Source: Burkholderia sp. USMB20
GTDB lineage: Bacteria > Pseudomonadota > Gammaproteobacteria > Burkholderiales > Burkholderiaceae
Reading direction: 5' to 3'
NCBI RefSeq assembly: GCF_000949135.2
Contig: NZ_JTAN02000001.1
Location: 372,001-436,000, forward strand
DNA: 64,000 nucleotides
Part shown: in pieces, positions 19,215 to 28,185 of the stretch
Numbering within the stretch: the first letter of the stretch is position 1
Layout of the letters: each line of letters begins with the position of its first letter
The notes under the pieces: generated by a model
What the model was told of the DNA's origin: nothing
The model's input: only the letters and a program-made list of their open reading frames with translations
Database searches by the model: none
Translations under genes and position numbers: made by a program

Positions 19215-19922
19215 TCAGACGATCCGCATCGCGCCCGCACGCTCGAATGCGTGCCGCGCCTGGATCAGCGTCGTGCGTGCCGCGCGCGCGTCGCCCGCGA
19301 CCTGCAGCAGCGGGCCGAGCTGCGACGGCTGCTTCAGCAGTTCGCGCAGGATCGGCAGGATGGCCGTGCTGCCGTCGTCGCGCAGGCCGGCCGTCGCCGC
19401 GCGCGGCAGCGTGCGCCACGCCGGGTCGACGATCGCGCGGCACACCGCGAACGGTACGCCGCGCGACGCCGCGAAGGCCGCGGCGATATGCGATTCCATG
19501 TCGACGGCGAGCGCGCCCTTCGCGCGATGCAGCGACGTCTTTTCCTGTTCGCTGACGACCGGCGCGCCGACCGCCGCCATCGTGCCGCGCGTGACGCGTG
19601 CCCATACCGGCGTGTCGTGCAGCGCGGCGACGAGCCGCGCGCTCCAGCCCGGATCGGTCTGCACGCGGCCGAACGGCCCGTCGATCGCGTCCGCGATCAC
19701 GAGCGCGCCGGGTGCGAGATCGGGCGCGAGCCCGCCTGCCGTGCCGAAGCTCACGATGCCCGCGCAACCGCGCGCGGTCGCCTCGGCCAGCGCGCGCTCG
19801 AGGCGGTCGGCCCGCGCGGCGAACACGGCCTCGACGCCCTGACCGCGCGCGATGCGCGCCTCGAACGCCATTCCTGTGACGGCGATGACGGGCAACGTGC
19901 CGTTGTGCTGCGTCGGCGCCAC
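19215..19922 (-). CDS. hpnG: HpnG, hopanoid-associated nucleoside phosphorylase
   Basis: Phosphorylase-fold enzyme of 235 residues that removes adenine from adenosylhopane on the way to bacteriohopanetetrol. Family features are the N-terminal PVIAVTGMAFEARIARG, the ligand loop GIVSFGTAGGLAPDL and the catalytic region LAVDMESHIAAAFAASRG. It begins three bases after the shc stop, so it is translated as part of the hpnD-hpnE-shc-hpnG run. In other hopanoid producers hpnG sits beside the cyclase gene in the same way. Confidence 0.87.
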   Translation of the reverse strand: MAPTQHNGTLPVIAVTGMAFEARIARGQGVEAVFAARADRLERALAEATARGCAGIVSFGTAGGLAPDLAPGALVIADAIDGPFGRVQTDPGWSARLVAALHDTPVWARVTRGTMAAVGAPVVSEQEKTSLHRAKGALAVDMESHIAAAFAASRGVPFAVCRAIVDPAWRTLPRAATAGLRDDGSTAILPILRELLKQPSQLGPLLQVAGDARAARTTLIQARHAFERAGAMRIV

Positions 19923-19925
19923 GCG

Positions 19926-21899
19926 TTACATCCCGACCGTCACGCGCGTCGCGTTGGCGCGCTTCAGGTTGCGATAGCGCGCGAGCGCCCACAGCGGGAA
20001 GAACTTGCGATAGCCGTGATAGCGCAGATAGAACACGCGCGGGAAGCCGGTTGCCGTGAAGCGCGTTTCGTCCCACAGGCCTTCTTCGTTCTGCTGAGCG
20101 ATCAGGTAGTCGACGCCGCGTGCAACGGCCGGGTTGTTCACCTCGCCGGCCGCCATCAGGCCGAGCAACGCCCAGGCCGTCTGCGACGCGGTGCTCGGCG
20201 CCTGCTCGAAACCGCGGTAATTCAGCTTGTAGCTGTCGCCGTCCTCGCCCCAGCCGCCGTCCTTGTTCTGGATCGACAGCAGCCACTGCGCGCCGCGCTT
20301 CATGCGCGGATCGTCCGGCGTCAGGCCGGCCGCGTTCAGCGAGCACAGGGCCGTCCACGTGCCGTACACGTAGTTCATCCCCCAGCGGCCGTACCAGCTG
20401 CCGTCCGGCTCCTGCTCCTTCAGCATGTAGTCGAGCGCGCGACGGGCCGGCTCGCTGTTCAGCGGCGTCTCGCCGAGCTGCGACAGCATCGACAGGCAGC
20501 GGCCCGACACGTCGGCGGTCGGCGGATCGAGCAGCGCGCCGTGATCGGAGAACGGAATGTTGTTCAGGTAGTACTGCGTGTTTTCCGGTTCGAACGCGCC
20601 CCAGCCGCCGTCGCTGCTCTGCATGCCGACGACCCATTCGCGCGCGCGCGCCATCGAGTCGCGATACGTGTCCGTCTGCCTGAGCTTCTGCGCGCGGTCC
20701 ATCGCCATCACGACCACGGCCGTGTCGTCGACGTCAGGGTAGTGCGCGTTCGCGTACTGGAACGCCCAGCCGCCGGGCCGCACGTGCGGGCGGCGCGAGA
20801 TCCAGTCGCCGCGCACGTCGAGGATCTGCAGCGGGCGCAGCCAGTCGAGGCCGCGCAGCACGGCTTCCTCGGCACGCGCGTCACCGGTCTCGAGCAGCGC
20901 ATGCGCGGCGAGCGACGTGTCCCACACCGGCGACAGGCACGGCTGGCAATACGCTTCGTCCTCGTGCACGACGAGCAGCTTCTCGAGCGCCTTGCGCGCG
21001 ATCGCGCGGTTCGGATGATCTTCCGCATAGCCGAGCACGTCGTACATCATCACCGCGTTGGCCATCGCCGGATAGATCGCGCCGAGGCCGTCCTCGCCGT
21101 TCAGGCGCTCGTCGACGAACGACACGGCCTGGCGGATCGCGCGTTCGCGCGTGTAGTTCGGGAACAGGCCGTCGACCGCGCGCAGCGCGTGGTCGACCAC
21201 GCGGAAGAACGCGAACCAGCCGGGGCTCTGGTGGCCCTGGCGCGGCAGCAGGCCGGCGTTGACGGGCGGGTCGATGAACAGCTCGTCGATGCGCACGCCG
21301 CGCGGGTTCTTCGCGATCGGGCGCTTCGCGTTCAGCACCAGCAGCGGCACGATCACGGTCCGCGCCCAGTACGACACCTTCGACAGGTGGAACGGGAACC
21401 ACTGCGGCAGCAGCATGATCTCGACCGGCATCATCGGCACCGCGCGCCACGGAATCGCACCGTACAGCGCGAGCTGGATGCGCGTGAACACGTTCGACAT
21501 CTCGGCGCCGCCCATCGCGTGGATCGCACGGCGCGCACGCTGCATGTGCTCGGCGTTCTCGTCGTCGCCGATCACCTTCAGCGCGAAATACGCCTTCACG
21601 CTCGCGCTGATGTTCGGCGCGCCGTCGGTGAACAGCGGCCAGCCGCCGTCGGCCTGCTGGATGCGGCGCAGATACTTGCCGATCTTCCGTTCGAGCTCGA
21701 GGTTCGGCGTCTCGCCGAGATAGTGGACGAGCAGCACGTATTCGGCGGGAATCGTCGAATCGGCCTCGAGTTCGTAGACCCAGTGTCCGTCCGCGTTCTG
21801 CGCGGCCAGCAGCGCGTCGGTCGCGCCGGCGACGGCCGCGTCGAGCCCGGCCGGCACGGTGCCGGCGGACAGGGTGGCCATTTCGGTGAGATCGTTCAT
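19926..21899 (-). CDS. shc: Squalene-hopene cyclase
   Basis: Cyclises squalene to hopene/hopanol; a monotopic inner-membrane enzyme, also called HpnF. It has 657 residues, the normal length. The catalytic acid motif DxDD is DVDD at about residues 389-392 (HYPDVDDTAVV). Several QW repeats are visible: QNADGHWVYELEAD, QQADGGWPLF, QSSDGGWGAF, EQEPDGSWYGRWG, QNKDGGWGED and QQNEEGLWDETRFT. It lies between hpnE, which helps make its substrate, and hpnG, which processes a later product. Confidence 0.97.
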   Translation of the reverse strand: MNDLTEMATLSAGTVPAGLDAAVAGATDALLAAQNADGHWVYELEADSTIPAEYVLLVHYLGETPNLELERKIGKYLRRIQQADGGWPLFTDGAPNISASVKAYFALKVIGDDENAEHMQRARRAIHAMGGAEMSNVFTRIQLALYGAIPWRAVPMMPVEIMLLPQWFPFHLSKVSYWARTVIVPLLVLNAKRPIAKNPRGVRIDELFIDPPVNAGLLPRQGHQSPGWFAFFRVVDHALRAVDGLFPNYTRERAIRQAVSFVDERLNGEDGLGAIYPAMANAVMMYDVLGYAEDHPNRAIARKALEKLLVVHEDEAYCQPCLSPVWDTSLAAHALLETGDARAEEAVLRGLDWLRPLQILDVRGDWISRRPHVRPGGWAFQYANAHYPDVDDTAVVVMAMDRAQKLRQTDTYRDSMARAREWVVGMQSSDGGWGAFEPENTQYYLNNIPFSDHGALLDPPTADVSGRCLSMLSQLGETPLNSEPARRALDYMLKEQEPDGSWYGRWGMNYVYGTWTALCSLNAAGLTPDDPRMKRGAQWLLSIQNKDGGWGEDGDSYKLNYRGFEQAPSTASQTAWALLGLMAAGEVNNPAVARGVDYLIAQQNEEGLWDETRFTATGFPRVFYLRYHGYRKFFPLWALARYRNLKRANATRVTVGM

Positions 21900-21914
21900 C
21901 GGTCCCTCTGTTGC

Positions 21915-23168
21915 TTACTGTGTCTGGAGCACGTCCGCGGCCAGCTGGCCGGAACGGATCGCGCCCTCGATCGTGGCGGGCAAGCCGGTGGCAATCCAGT
22001 CGCCCGCCAGCACGAGATTGGTCCAGCGCGTACGCACGGCCGGACGTTTCATTTCCTGCGACGGCACCGCCGCAAACCCCGCGCGCGGCTCGACCACGAG
22101 CTGCCACGCCGGCATGGTTTCCGGGTTCGCGCCGGTCACGCGCGCGACGTCTTCCCAGATGCGCCGCGCGAGCGCATCGCGCGGCATGTCGAGCCAGCGG
22201 CCCGCGTCGCGGATGGTCGCCGCGAGCGGACCGCCGCCGGTGCGCACCGCGTCGACGACGCCGTTGACGACGGTCGTCTGCAGCGGGCCGTCGGCCGGTG
22301 TATCGACCGCGAAATACGCGGTCACGACCGCACTGAACGTGTCGGGCGCGGTGAGATCCGGGACGAGCGGCTGCGCGACCTCGGGCGGCACGGCCAGCAC
22401 GACCGCGTCGCCCGGTGCGAGATCGACGCGCTCGCCGCCGATCGCGACCGCATCGACCGCGTTGCCGTGCGCGCCGAATTCGAACGCATCGAGCCGCGAA
22501 TTCAGCCGGATCTGCGCGCCGCCGTGCTGCAGCATCCGCAGCGCCGGTTCGACGAATGCGCTGCCGAGCCCGTGGCGCGCGACGAGCGGGCGCCATCCGG
22601 GGCCGCCCGCGGCAAACGTGCCGCACAGCGCCGCGCGCGCGAGTTCGGCGCTCGCGTGGCGCGGCTCGACGTTCAGCACCCCGAGGAAATACGGCCGCAG
22701 CCAACGGTCCCACAGCACGCCGTCGCAGCGCATCGTCTGTGCGAGTGAGCGGCCGGTGCGCGCGAACGCGAGCGAGGCCAGCGCAAGATAATCGAGCGGC
22801 GTGGTGCCCGGCGCGCGCGATGCGGCGTCGAACAGCCACGACGGCCAGCGCCCGTTGCCGAAACGCAGCGTCCAGCGCTGCTGCGACGCGACGTCGACCA
22901 CCGGACATTCAGGCAGCGCGGGCCCCGTGAGCCGATCGGCGGCGCCGATCGCGCGCAGGTAGCGCTGGGTCGCGGATTGCCCCGCGAAAACCTGATGCAG
23001 CCCGCTGTCGAGCGTCGTGTTCAGCACGCCGTCGAACCACGAGCGGCAGCGGCCGCCCGCATGCGCATGCGCGTCGTGCAGCACGATGCGCCGCCCGCGG
23101 CGTTGCAGCTCGACGGCGGCCGACAGGCCCGCGAGTCCTGCACCGATCACGTGGACGGTTCTGGGCAT
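21915..23168 (-). CDS. hpnE: HpnE, squalene-forming FAD-dependent oxidoreductase
   Basis: Amine-oxidase-type flavoprotein of 417 residues. The dinucleotide-binding motif is right at the start (VHVIGAGLAGLSAAVELQRRG), with RIVLHDAHAHAGGRCRSWF following. HpnE reduces hydroxysqualene to squalene in the HpnCDE route. The gene starts four bases after hpnD ends and its stop is 15 bases before shc, so the three are one unit. HpnC, the third enzyme of the route, was not found in this window. Confidence 0.9.
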   Translation of the reverse strand: MPRTVHVIGAGLAGLSAAVELQRRGRRIVLHDAHAHAGGRCRSWFDGVLNTTLDSGLHQVFAGQSATQRYLRAIGAADRLTGPALPECPVVDVASQQRWTLRFGNGRWPSWLFDAASRAPGTTPLDYLALASLAFARTGRSLAQTMRCDGVLWDRWLRPYFLGVLNVEPRHASAELARAALCGTFAAGGPGWRPLVARHGLGSAFVEPALRMLQHGGAQIRLNSRLDAFEFGAHGNAVDAVAIGGERVDLAPGDAVVLAVPPEVAQPLVPDLTAPDTFSAVVTAYFAVDTPADGPLQTTVVNGVVDAVRTGGGPLAATIRDAGRWLDMPRDALARRIWEDVARVTGANPETMPAWQLVVEPRAGFAAVPSQEMKRPAVRTRWTNLVLAGDWIATGLPATIEGAIRSGQLAADVLQTQ

Positions 23169-23172
23169 CGGC

Positions 23173-24021
23173 TCAGAACAGCGCGTAGCGCGCGGCGATC
23201 ATCAGCATGCGCGCCTTCGGCTTGCGCAGCGGCGCGCGCGGGGCGGCGAAGCCGCGCGCGATCGCGGCCTCCAGGATGCAGCGATACGCGCCCGACATGA
23301 TGCGCGGCGCCTTCACCTGCGCACGCGTGCACGTATCCATCACGGCATCCGCTTCGCGGAAGTGCTCGAGCGCGCGCTCGACGAGCGTCGCGCACACGCG
23401 CGGCAGCGCCGGGTCGCGCACGATCGTCGCCGGATCGGTGATCGCGATGCCTTCGCGCGCGAGCAGCTCGCGCGGCAGGTAGCAGCGGTTGATCGCCGCG
23501 TCGTCGTCGATGTCGCGCAGGATGTTCGTCAGCTGCAGCGCGCGGCCGAGGTGGTGCGACAGCTTGATGCCTGCCGCCTCCGGGATCCCGAAAATCCTCA
23601 CCGACAGCCGGCCGGCCGCGCTCGCCACGCGATCGCAGAACAGGTCGAGCGTCGGTTCGTCCGGCGCGCAGATGTCCTCGGCGGCGTCCATCGCCATCCC
23701 GTCGATCATCGCGTGGAAGTCCTCGCGCTTCAGGTCGAACGCGCGGATCTCGCGCTCGAGCGCGACCAGATGGCGCGGCGGCTGGCCGGCGAAGCACGCG
23801 TCGATGTCCGCGCGCCAGCGATCGAGGCCCGCGTTGCGCTCGGCGCGCGGCAGGTCGCTGTCGGCGATGTCGTCGACCGCACGGCAGAATGCGTAGACCT
23901 GGAACATCGCATCGCGCTGCACGGCCGGCAGGATGCGCATCGCCAGATAGAAAGAACTGCCCGATGTGACGGCAGCGGCGTCGGTTTCTTGTTCGTCCAC
24001 GACGAGATTGGAAACGGCCAA
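23173..24021 (-). CDS. hpnD: HpnD, presqualene diphosphate synthase
   Basis: Condenses two farnesyl diphosphates to presqualene diphosphate, the first step of squalene synthesis by the HpnCDE route. Two Asp-rich metal-binding motifs are present: RAVDDIADSD and LTNILRDIDDD, with the conserved YCYLPRELL-like segment as RCYLPRELLAREG. I chose the TTG at 24021 because a GGAG lies six bases upstream; a GTG at 24045 is in frame without a good ribosome site. It is the first gene of the minus-strand hopanoid operon. The 250 bases upstream hold no gene. Confidence 0.88.
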   Translation of the reverse strand: MAVSNLVVDEQETDAAAVTSGSSFYLAMRILPAVQRDAMFQVYAFCRAVDDIADSDLPRAERNAGLDRWRADIDACFAGQPPRHLVALEREIRAFDLKREDFHAMIDGMAMDAAEDICAPDEPTLDLFCDRVASAAGRLSVRIFGIPEAAGIKLSHHLGRALQLTNILRDIDDDAAINRCYLPRELLAREGIAITDPATIVRDPALPRVCATLVERALEHFREADAVMDTCTRAQVKAPRIMSGAYRCILEAAIARGFAAPRAPLRKPKARMLMIAARYALF

Positions 24022-24270
24022 GACGAGCTCCACGGAGACACCCACGCGGGGCGATTGAAGAAGCCATGCCCGGCTGGGTTGGTCAGGGCGTCAAATGCGT
24101 GCGAGATATGCGAACGATCGACGCAGACAGGCACAAATTACCGGCCGGAAGCCGGAATTGGGCGAAAGTATAGCAATCTTTGACGTTCGATGGCGGACAC
24201 GCGCCGCGCCCGGCGGCCCGCGCGGGGCTTGGGAGACCGGCCGCGGCGGGGAGCGGCACCGCGCCGCCCG

Positions 24271-24603
24271 TCAGCCGTAGACGATGTCGCGCTGCAGGTC
24301 GAGCGCGATGAGCCCCATTTCGCGGGTCAGCTGCAGCATCGAGCGGCGTTCGAGCCGCGAGCCCATGAAGCTCGTTACGCGCCCGTCGGGCTCCGCCGTG
24401 AACTGGAACGACGGGCCGCCGGTGCCGAACCACGCGCCCGGCACGTCGGGCGATTCCTGCCAGTCGATCTGCTCGAACACGCGCGCGATCCCCGCGCGCA
24501 CCATGTCGCTCGGGCCGATCGGCGGCGCGGTCTCGCCCAGGTCGTCGAGGGAATAGGGGCCGGGTTTGTCCGGCCGCCGGTAGAAGAGGTAATCGACGTT
24601 CAT
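24271..24603 (-). CDS. Hypothetical protein, 110 residues
   Basis: Small soluble protein starting MNVDYLFYRRPDKPGPYSLD, with no signal peptide or membrane segment. I do not recognise the family. The reading frame has normal codon use and a Gly/Phe-rich middle (GAWFGTGGPSFQFTAEPDG). It stands alone between the hopanoid operon and a divergent hydrolase gene. An in-frame ATG at 24630 would add nine residues. Confidence 0.6.
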   Translation of the reverse strand: MNVDYLFYRRPDKPGPYSLDDLGETAPPIGPSDMVRAGIARVFEQIDWQESPDVPGAWFGTGGPSFQFTAEPDGRVTSFMGSRLERRSMLQLTREMGLIALDLQRDIVYG

Positions 24604-24822
24604 GGGGCGCAATCGGGAGCAAAGCGTCAAATTAGCGCGCTTCGGCGCAAATTCAAATCAGATCGAGACGAAATGTGGCCTGTACGAGACAAAAGCGCCG
24701 CATCCCGACAGCCGGTGCGAGCCCGCGCACGCCCGGGCCGTGCGTTCATGCCGGGGCGCGCAGCTTCGTCCACGCGGCTTCGTCTAAGATGAACATCTTT
24801 CTCGAAAAAACACACGGACACC

Positions 24823-25707
24823 ATGGAGACGAACGTAACCGCCACCGCGCCATCCGACCATCCCGTTTTCGTGCTGGTGCACGGCGCGTGGCACGGTGAG
24901 TGGTGCTACGCGCACGTCGCGGCCGCGCTCGCCGCGCGCGGCTACCTGTCGATCGCGCGCGACCTGCCCGCGCACGGCATCAAAGCCCGCTTTCCCGCAT
25001 CCTATCTCGAACGGCCGCTCGACAAGGACGCCTTCGGCGCCGAGCCGTCGCCGGTCGCGAACACCACGCTCGATGATTACGCGACGCAGGTGATGCAGGC
25101 CGTCGACGACGCGTACGCGCTCGGCCGCGGCAAGGTCGTGCTCGTCGGGCACAGCATGGGCGGCCTCGCGATCACCGCCGCGGCGGAGCGTGCGCCGGAG
25201 AAGATCGCGAAGATCGTCTATCTCGCGGCGTTCATGCCCGCGTCGGGCGTGCCGGGCCTCGACTACGTGCGTGCGCCCGAGAACAAGGGCGAAATGCTGG
25301 GCCCGCTGATGCTCGCGAGCCCGCGCGTCGCGGGCGCGCTGCGGATCGATCCGCACAGCGGCGATGCCGCGTATCGCGCGCTCGTGAAGCGCGCACTGTA
25401 TGACGACGTGCCGCAGGCCGACTTCGAGGCGGTGGCGAACCTGATGACCTGCGACGTGCCGGCCGCGCCGTTCGCGACCGCGATCCCGACGACCGCCGCG
25501 CGCTGGGGCGCGATCGACCGTCACTACATCAAGTGCCTGGCGGATCGCGTGATCCTGCCCGCGCTGCAGCAGCGCTTCATCGACGAAGCCGACGCGTTCG
25601 TGCCCGGCAATCCGACGCACGTGCACCAGCTCGACAGCAGCCATTCGCCGTTCGTGTCGCAGCCGGCCGTGCTGGCCGGCGTGCTGGCGGATATCGCGAA
25701 AAGCTGA
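24823..25707 (+). CDS. Alpha/beta-hydrolase, EstC/plant methylesterase type
   Basis: Soluble hydrolase of 294 residues. The oxyanion region FVLVHGAWHGEWCY and the nucleophile elbow VLVGHSMGGLAIT are clear; the final His of the triad is probably in VHQLDSSHSPFVSQP. The overall layout matches the short-chain esterase/hydroxynitrile-lyase-like branch. No signal peptide. It stands alone, so the natural ester substrate cannot be inferred. Confidence 0.82.
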   Translation: METNVTATAPSDHPVFVLVHGAWHGEWCYAHVAAALAARGYLSIARDLPAHGIKARFPASYLERPLDKDAFGAEPSPVANTTLDDYATQVMQAVDDAYALGRGKVVLVGHSMGGLAITAAAERAPEKIAKIVYLAAFMPASGVPGLDYVRAPENKGEMLGPLMLASPRVAGALRIDPHSGDAAYRALVKRALYDDVPQADFEAVANLMTCDVPAAPFATAIPTTAARWGAIDRHYIKCLADRVILPALQQRFIDEADAFVPGNPTHVHQLDSSHSPFVSQPAVLAGVLADIAKS

Positions 25708-25777
25708 CGGGGGCGCGGCACGCGCGGTGTGCGGTGTGCGGTACGCCGCAGGTAACCGCGCTGCGGCCGCGCCGCGC

Positions 25778-26734
25778 TTACGCGTACGCGATCGACCGGT
25801 CGCGCCCGAGCCGCTTCGCGCGATAGAGCGCGGTATCGGCCTCGTTGACGAGCACGTCGCACGCCAGCGCGCCGGCCGTCGCGCACGCGCCGCCGACGCT
25901 CGCCGTCACCGGCACGCTGACGCCTTCCGCGTCGACCGGCGTGCTGCCGATCGCGTGGCGCACCTTGTCCGCGACCCGCATCGCTTCGTCGAGATTCGTG
26001 CACGGCAGCAGCAGCGCGAATTCCTCGCCGCCGAAACGGCCGAACGTATCCTGCGCGCGCACGATCGACGCGACGCGGCGCGCCGTCTCGCGCAATACCG
26101 CATCGCCGGCCGCATGCCCGAACCGGTCGTTGATCGTCTTGAAGTGGTCGAGGTCGAACAGCAGCACCGACAGGTCGCCGCCGTAGCGCTGCCAGCGCGC
26201 GAACTCGTCACTGAGCCGCGCCTCGAAGAAGCGCCGGTTCGCGATGCCGGTGAGGCCGTCGAGATTCGCATGCTCGCGCAGTTTCGCGACCGCCTCCTCG
26301 CGCTCGCGCTGCATCACGCTCACGTGCGTGACGTCCGAGATCGTCACGCACACGGCCTCCACTTCGCGGCCGCGCGTGAGCGGCATGAACGTGCAATCCT
26401 GCTGCATGTAGTCGACGCCGCCCGTGATCGGCCGGTCGTGCTCGAAGCGAAACAGGTAGGGCCGCTGCTCCCAGGAGCTGAACGCGAAGCTGCCGAGCTG
26501 GAACACGCTCTCGAGCTTGCGCTCGAGCCACGCGCGCGGCAGCGCCGGAAAGCAGTCGAACAGGTTGCGGCCGATCACGTCGGCGGCCGGGATGCCGCTG
26601 TGGTCCTGCATGAAGCGATTCCACATCAGCACGGTCATCGCGCGGTCGAGCACGAACAGGCCGAAGCCCACCCGTTCGATCACGAGGTCGCTCAGCGACG
26701 CGGCAGTGGCGGTGGCGGCGGGGGTCGCGTTCAT
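25778..26734 (-). CDS. PAS-GGDEF diguanylate cyclase
   Basis: Soluble cyclase of 318 residues. An N-terminal PAS domain (FGLFVLDRAMTVLMWNRFMQ, QQDCTFMPLTRGREVEAVCV) is followed by a short coiled linker and a GGDEF domain with an intact active site (RFGGEEF, LDHFKTINDRFGHAAGD). The ATG at 26734 overlaps the stop codon of the CheC-like gene, so it is translated with that gene. It is the output end of a three-gene receiver-CheC-cyclase operon. Confidence 0.9.
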   Translation of the reverse strand: MNATPAATATAASLSDLVIERVGFGLFVLDRAMTVLMWNRFMQDHSGIPAADVIGRNLFDCFPALPRAWLERKLESVFQLGSFAFSSWEQRPYLFRFEHDRPITGGVDYMQQDCTFMPLTRGREVEAVCVTISDVTHVSVMQREREEAVAKLREHANLDGLTGIANRRFFEARLSDEFARWQRYGGDLSVLLFDLDHFKTINDRFGHAAGDAVLRETARRVASIVRAQDTFGRFGGEEFALLLPCTNLDEAMRVADKVRHAIGSTPVDAEGVSVPVTASVGGACATAGALACDVLVNEADTALYRAKRLGRDRSIAYA

Positions 26735-27357
26735 AGCGCGGACAGCAACGCGTCGAGCGCGTCGCCCATCAGCCGGATCGAGTCCTCCGCCATCAGCATC
26801 ACGAAATGTGCGCGGAACGCGTGATCCTCGAGACCGAAGTTCACTTCGAGCAGCAGCGCGACGCTCCAGGCGAGCGCGGTCGGCTGGAACACGTCGTCGA
26901 ACGACACGTTCGCGCCGAGCAGCCCCGGCGGGAAAAACACGGGCTTGCGGCCGAGTTCGTCGAGGATCGACGCGACGCATGCGCTCATCAGCACGTTCGA
27001 GACATCGAACACGAGTTCGTCCTGCGTGGCCATGCCGGCATACACGCCGTCGCCGAACGTGCGCTCCATCAGCGACATGAGCCGCGCGACGCCCGCGCTG
27101 CGGCACAGCACGATCGCCTCGCCCTTGATGTCGGAACGGAATCCCTGGCGCACGGCCGTCACGTTCTCGTGGATGCCCGTCATCTCGCGCAGCGCGTCGC
27201 CCGCATCGGCGGCCTTCACGACGCGCACGCGCGGTACCGACAGCTCGATGAAGTGCCCGAGCAGCAGCGCAAGCCGTGCGGCGGCACGGCCCATCGCGAG
27301 GTTGGCGATTTCCTGCAACGCGTCGCGTTGCTCCGCCGTGAACACCGATTCAGGCAT
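26731..27357 (-). CDS. CheC/CheX-like phosphatase
   Basis: Member of the CheC/CheX/FliY family, 208 residues. Each half carries the phosphatase helix pattern E..N: ALQEIANLAMGRAAARLALLL near the N-terminus and DELVFDVSNVLMSACVASIL in the second half. Such proteins remove phosphate from CheY-type receivers, and the gene directly follows one. The ATG at 27357 overlaps the receiver stop by eight bases; an ATG at 27366 is also possible. No flagellar or core chemotaxis gene is nearby, so it probably serves the neighbouring receiver and cyclase. Confidence 0.8.
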   Translation of the reverse strand: MPESVFTAEQRDALQEIANLAMGRAAARLALLLGHFIELSVPRVRVVKAADAGDALREMTGIHENVTAVRQGFRSDIKGEAIVLCRSAGVARLMSLMERTFGDGVYAGMATQDELVFDVSNVLMSACVASILDELGRKPVFFPPGLLGANVSFDDVFQPTALAWSVALLLEVNFGLEDHAFRAHFVMLMAEDSIRLMGDALDALLSAL

Positions 27358-27718
27358 ACAACCCATACTCCTTGAGAATGGGCAGCAACGCCTCCGACGT
27401 CACGGGCTTGGCAACGAATGCGATCGCGCCCAACTCGCGCACGCGTGCTTGCGCCTGCGGCTGGATATCGGCGGATACCACGATCACGAACGTGTTCAGA
27501 TCTTCGTGGCGCAGTGTCTCGAGCACCTGATAGCCGTTCATGTCGGGCATCGTCAGGTCCAGAAACATCACGGAAGCCTTGCCGTCACGATAGAGCGCCA
27601 GGGCCTCACGACCATTCGCCGCATACGTGACGTCGACGTCCCAGTCCCCCGGGAGTGCCTTTGTCAGAAGTTTGCGAGCGAGCAAGGAGTCGTCGGCGAT
27701 CACGATCGGCAAAGGCAT
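27350..27718 (-). CDS. CheY-like single-domain response regulator
   Basis: Stand-alone receiver domain of 122 residues with all catalytic positions: the acidic pair in PIVIADDSLLARKLL, the phospho-acceptor Asp in VMFLDLTMPDMNG and the Lys in AFVAKPVTSEAL. It has no output domain and must act by protein contact. It starts the operon with the CheC-like phosphatase and the PAS-GGDEF cyclase. The hybrid kinase transcribed away on the other strand could be its phosphate donor. Confidence 0.9.
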   Translation of the reverse strand: MPLPIVIADDSLLARKLLTKALPGDWDVDVTYAANGREALALYRDGKASVMFLDLTMPDMNGYQVLETLRHEDLNTFVIVVSADIQPQAQARVRELGAIAFVAKPVTSEALLPILKEYGLYA

Positions 27719-28185
27719 GGCGGCGAAGCGGTATACGGAATGGTCTCTCTCGCGTTAACGACCGCGCGGCGCGCTTCTTTAGGCGCCATGCGATCAAGCG
27801 CGGCCACCGCCGTGCGGCCGCGCGCGGGCGCCGCGGCGCCAGGCACGCGACACACCGCGCCGCAAACGCCGGCGGGCGCATATATCTGTCATGGGGAAAG
27901 CAAGGCGCGATTCTCTGAGTAAACCGAAGGCGGTGCAACTCGCCATTTTCACCATTTCGAACAAAATCGATTCATTCGCCCTGCATTCCGAAAACAGCCG
28001 CGACCATTTTCGAGATAAGCACGCAAAATTTTTCTTTGTGTACGTTTGCGCTGCCGGATTCATAGCGTTTTCAAACTTTCACCGTGCCCCTGTCGGAATC
28101 ACCAGGTTGCACATCGGTGCGGCGGTACGGCGCACGTGCGCAACTCGTTTATGATGGAACACCTCCGCTTCACCCGCTTTCTTCG
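27719..28185. promoter_or_regulatory. Divergent promoter region, receiver operon / hybrid kinase
   Basis: About 465 bases without a convincing gene. The part from 27900 to 28080 is clearly richer in A and T than its surroundings and probably holds the promoters for both directions. A TATGAT hexamer at 28150-28155 could be a -10 for the kinase gene. Confidence 0.45.

Noticed and set aside
19251-22748. An 1165-codon plus-strand frame across hpnG-shc-hpnE
   Set aside because: It lies antisense to three recognised enzymes and has no recognisable motif.
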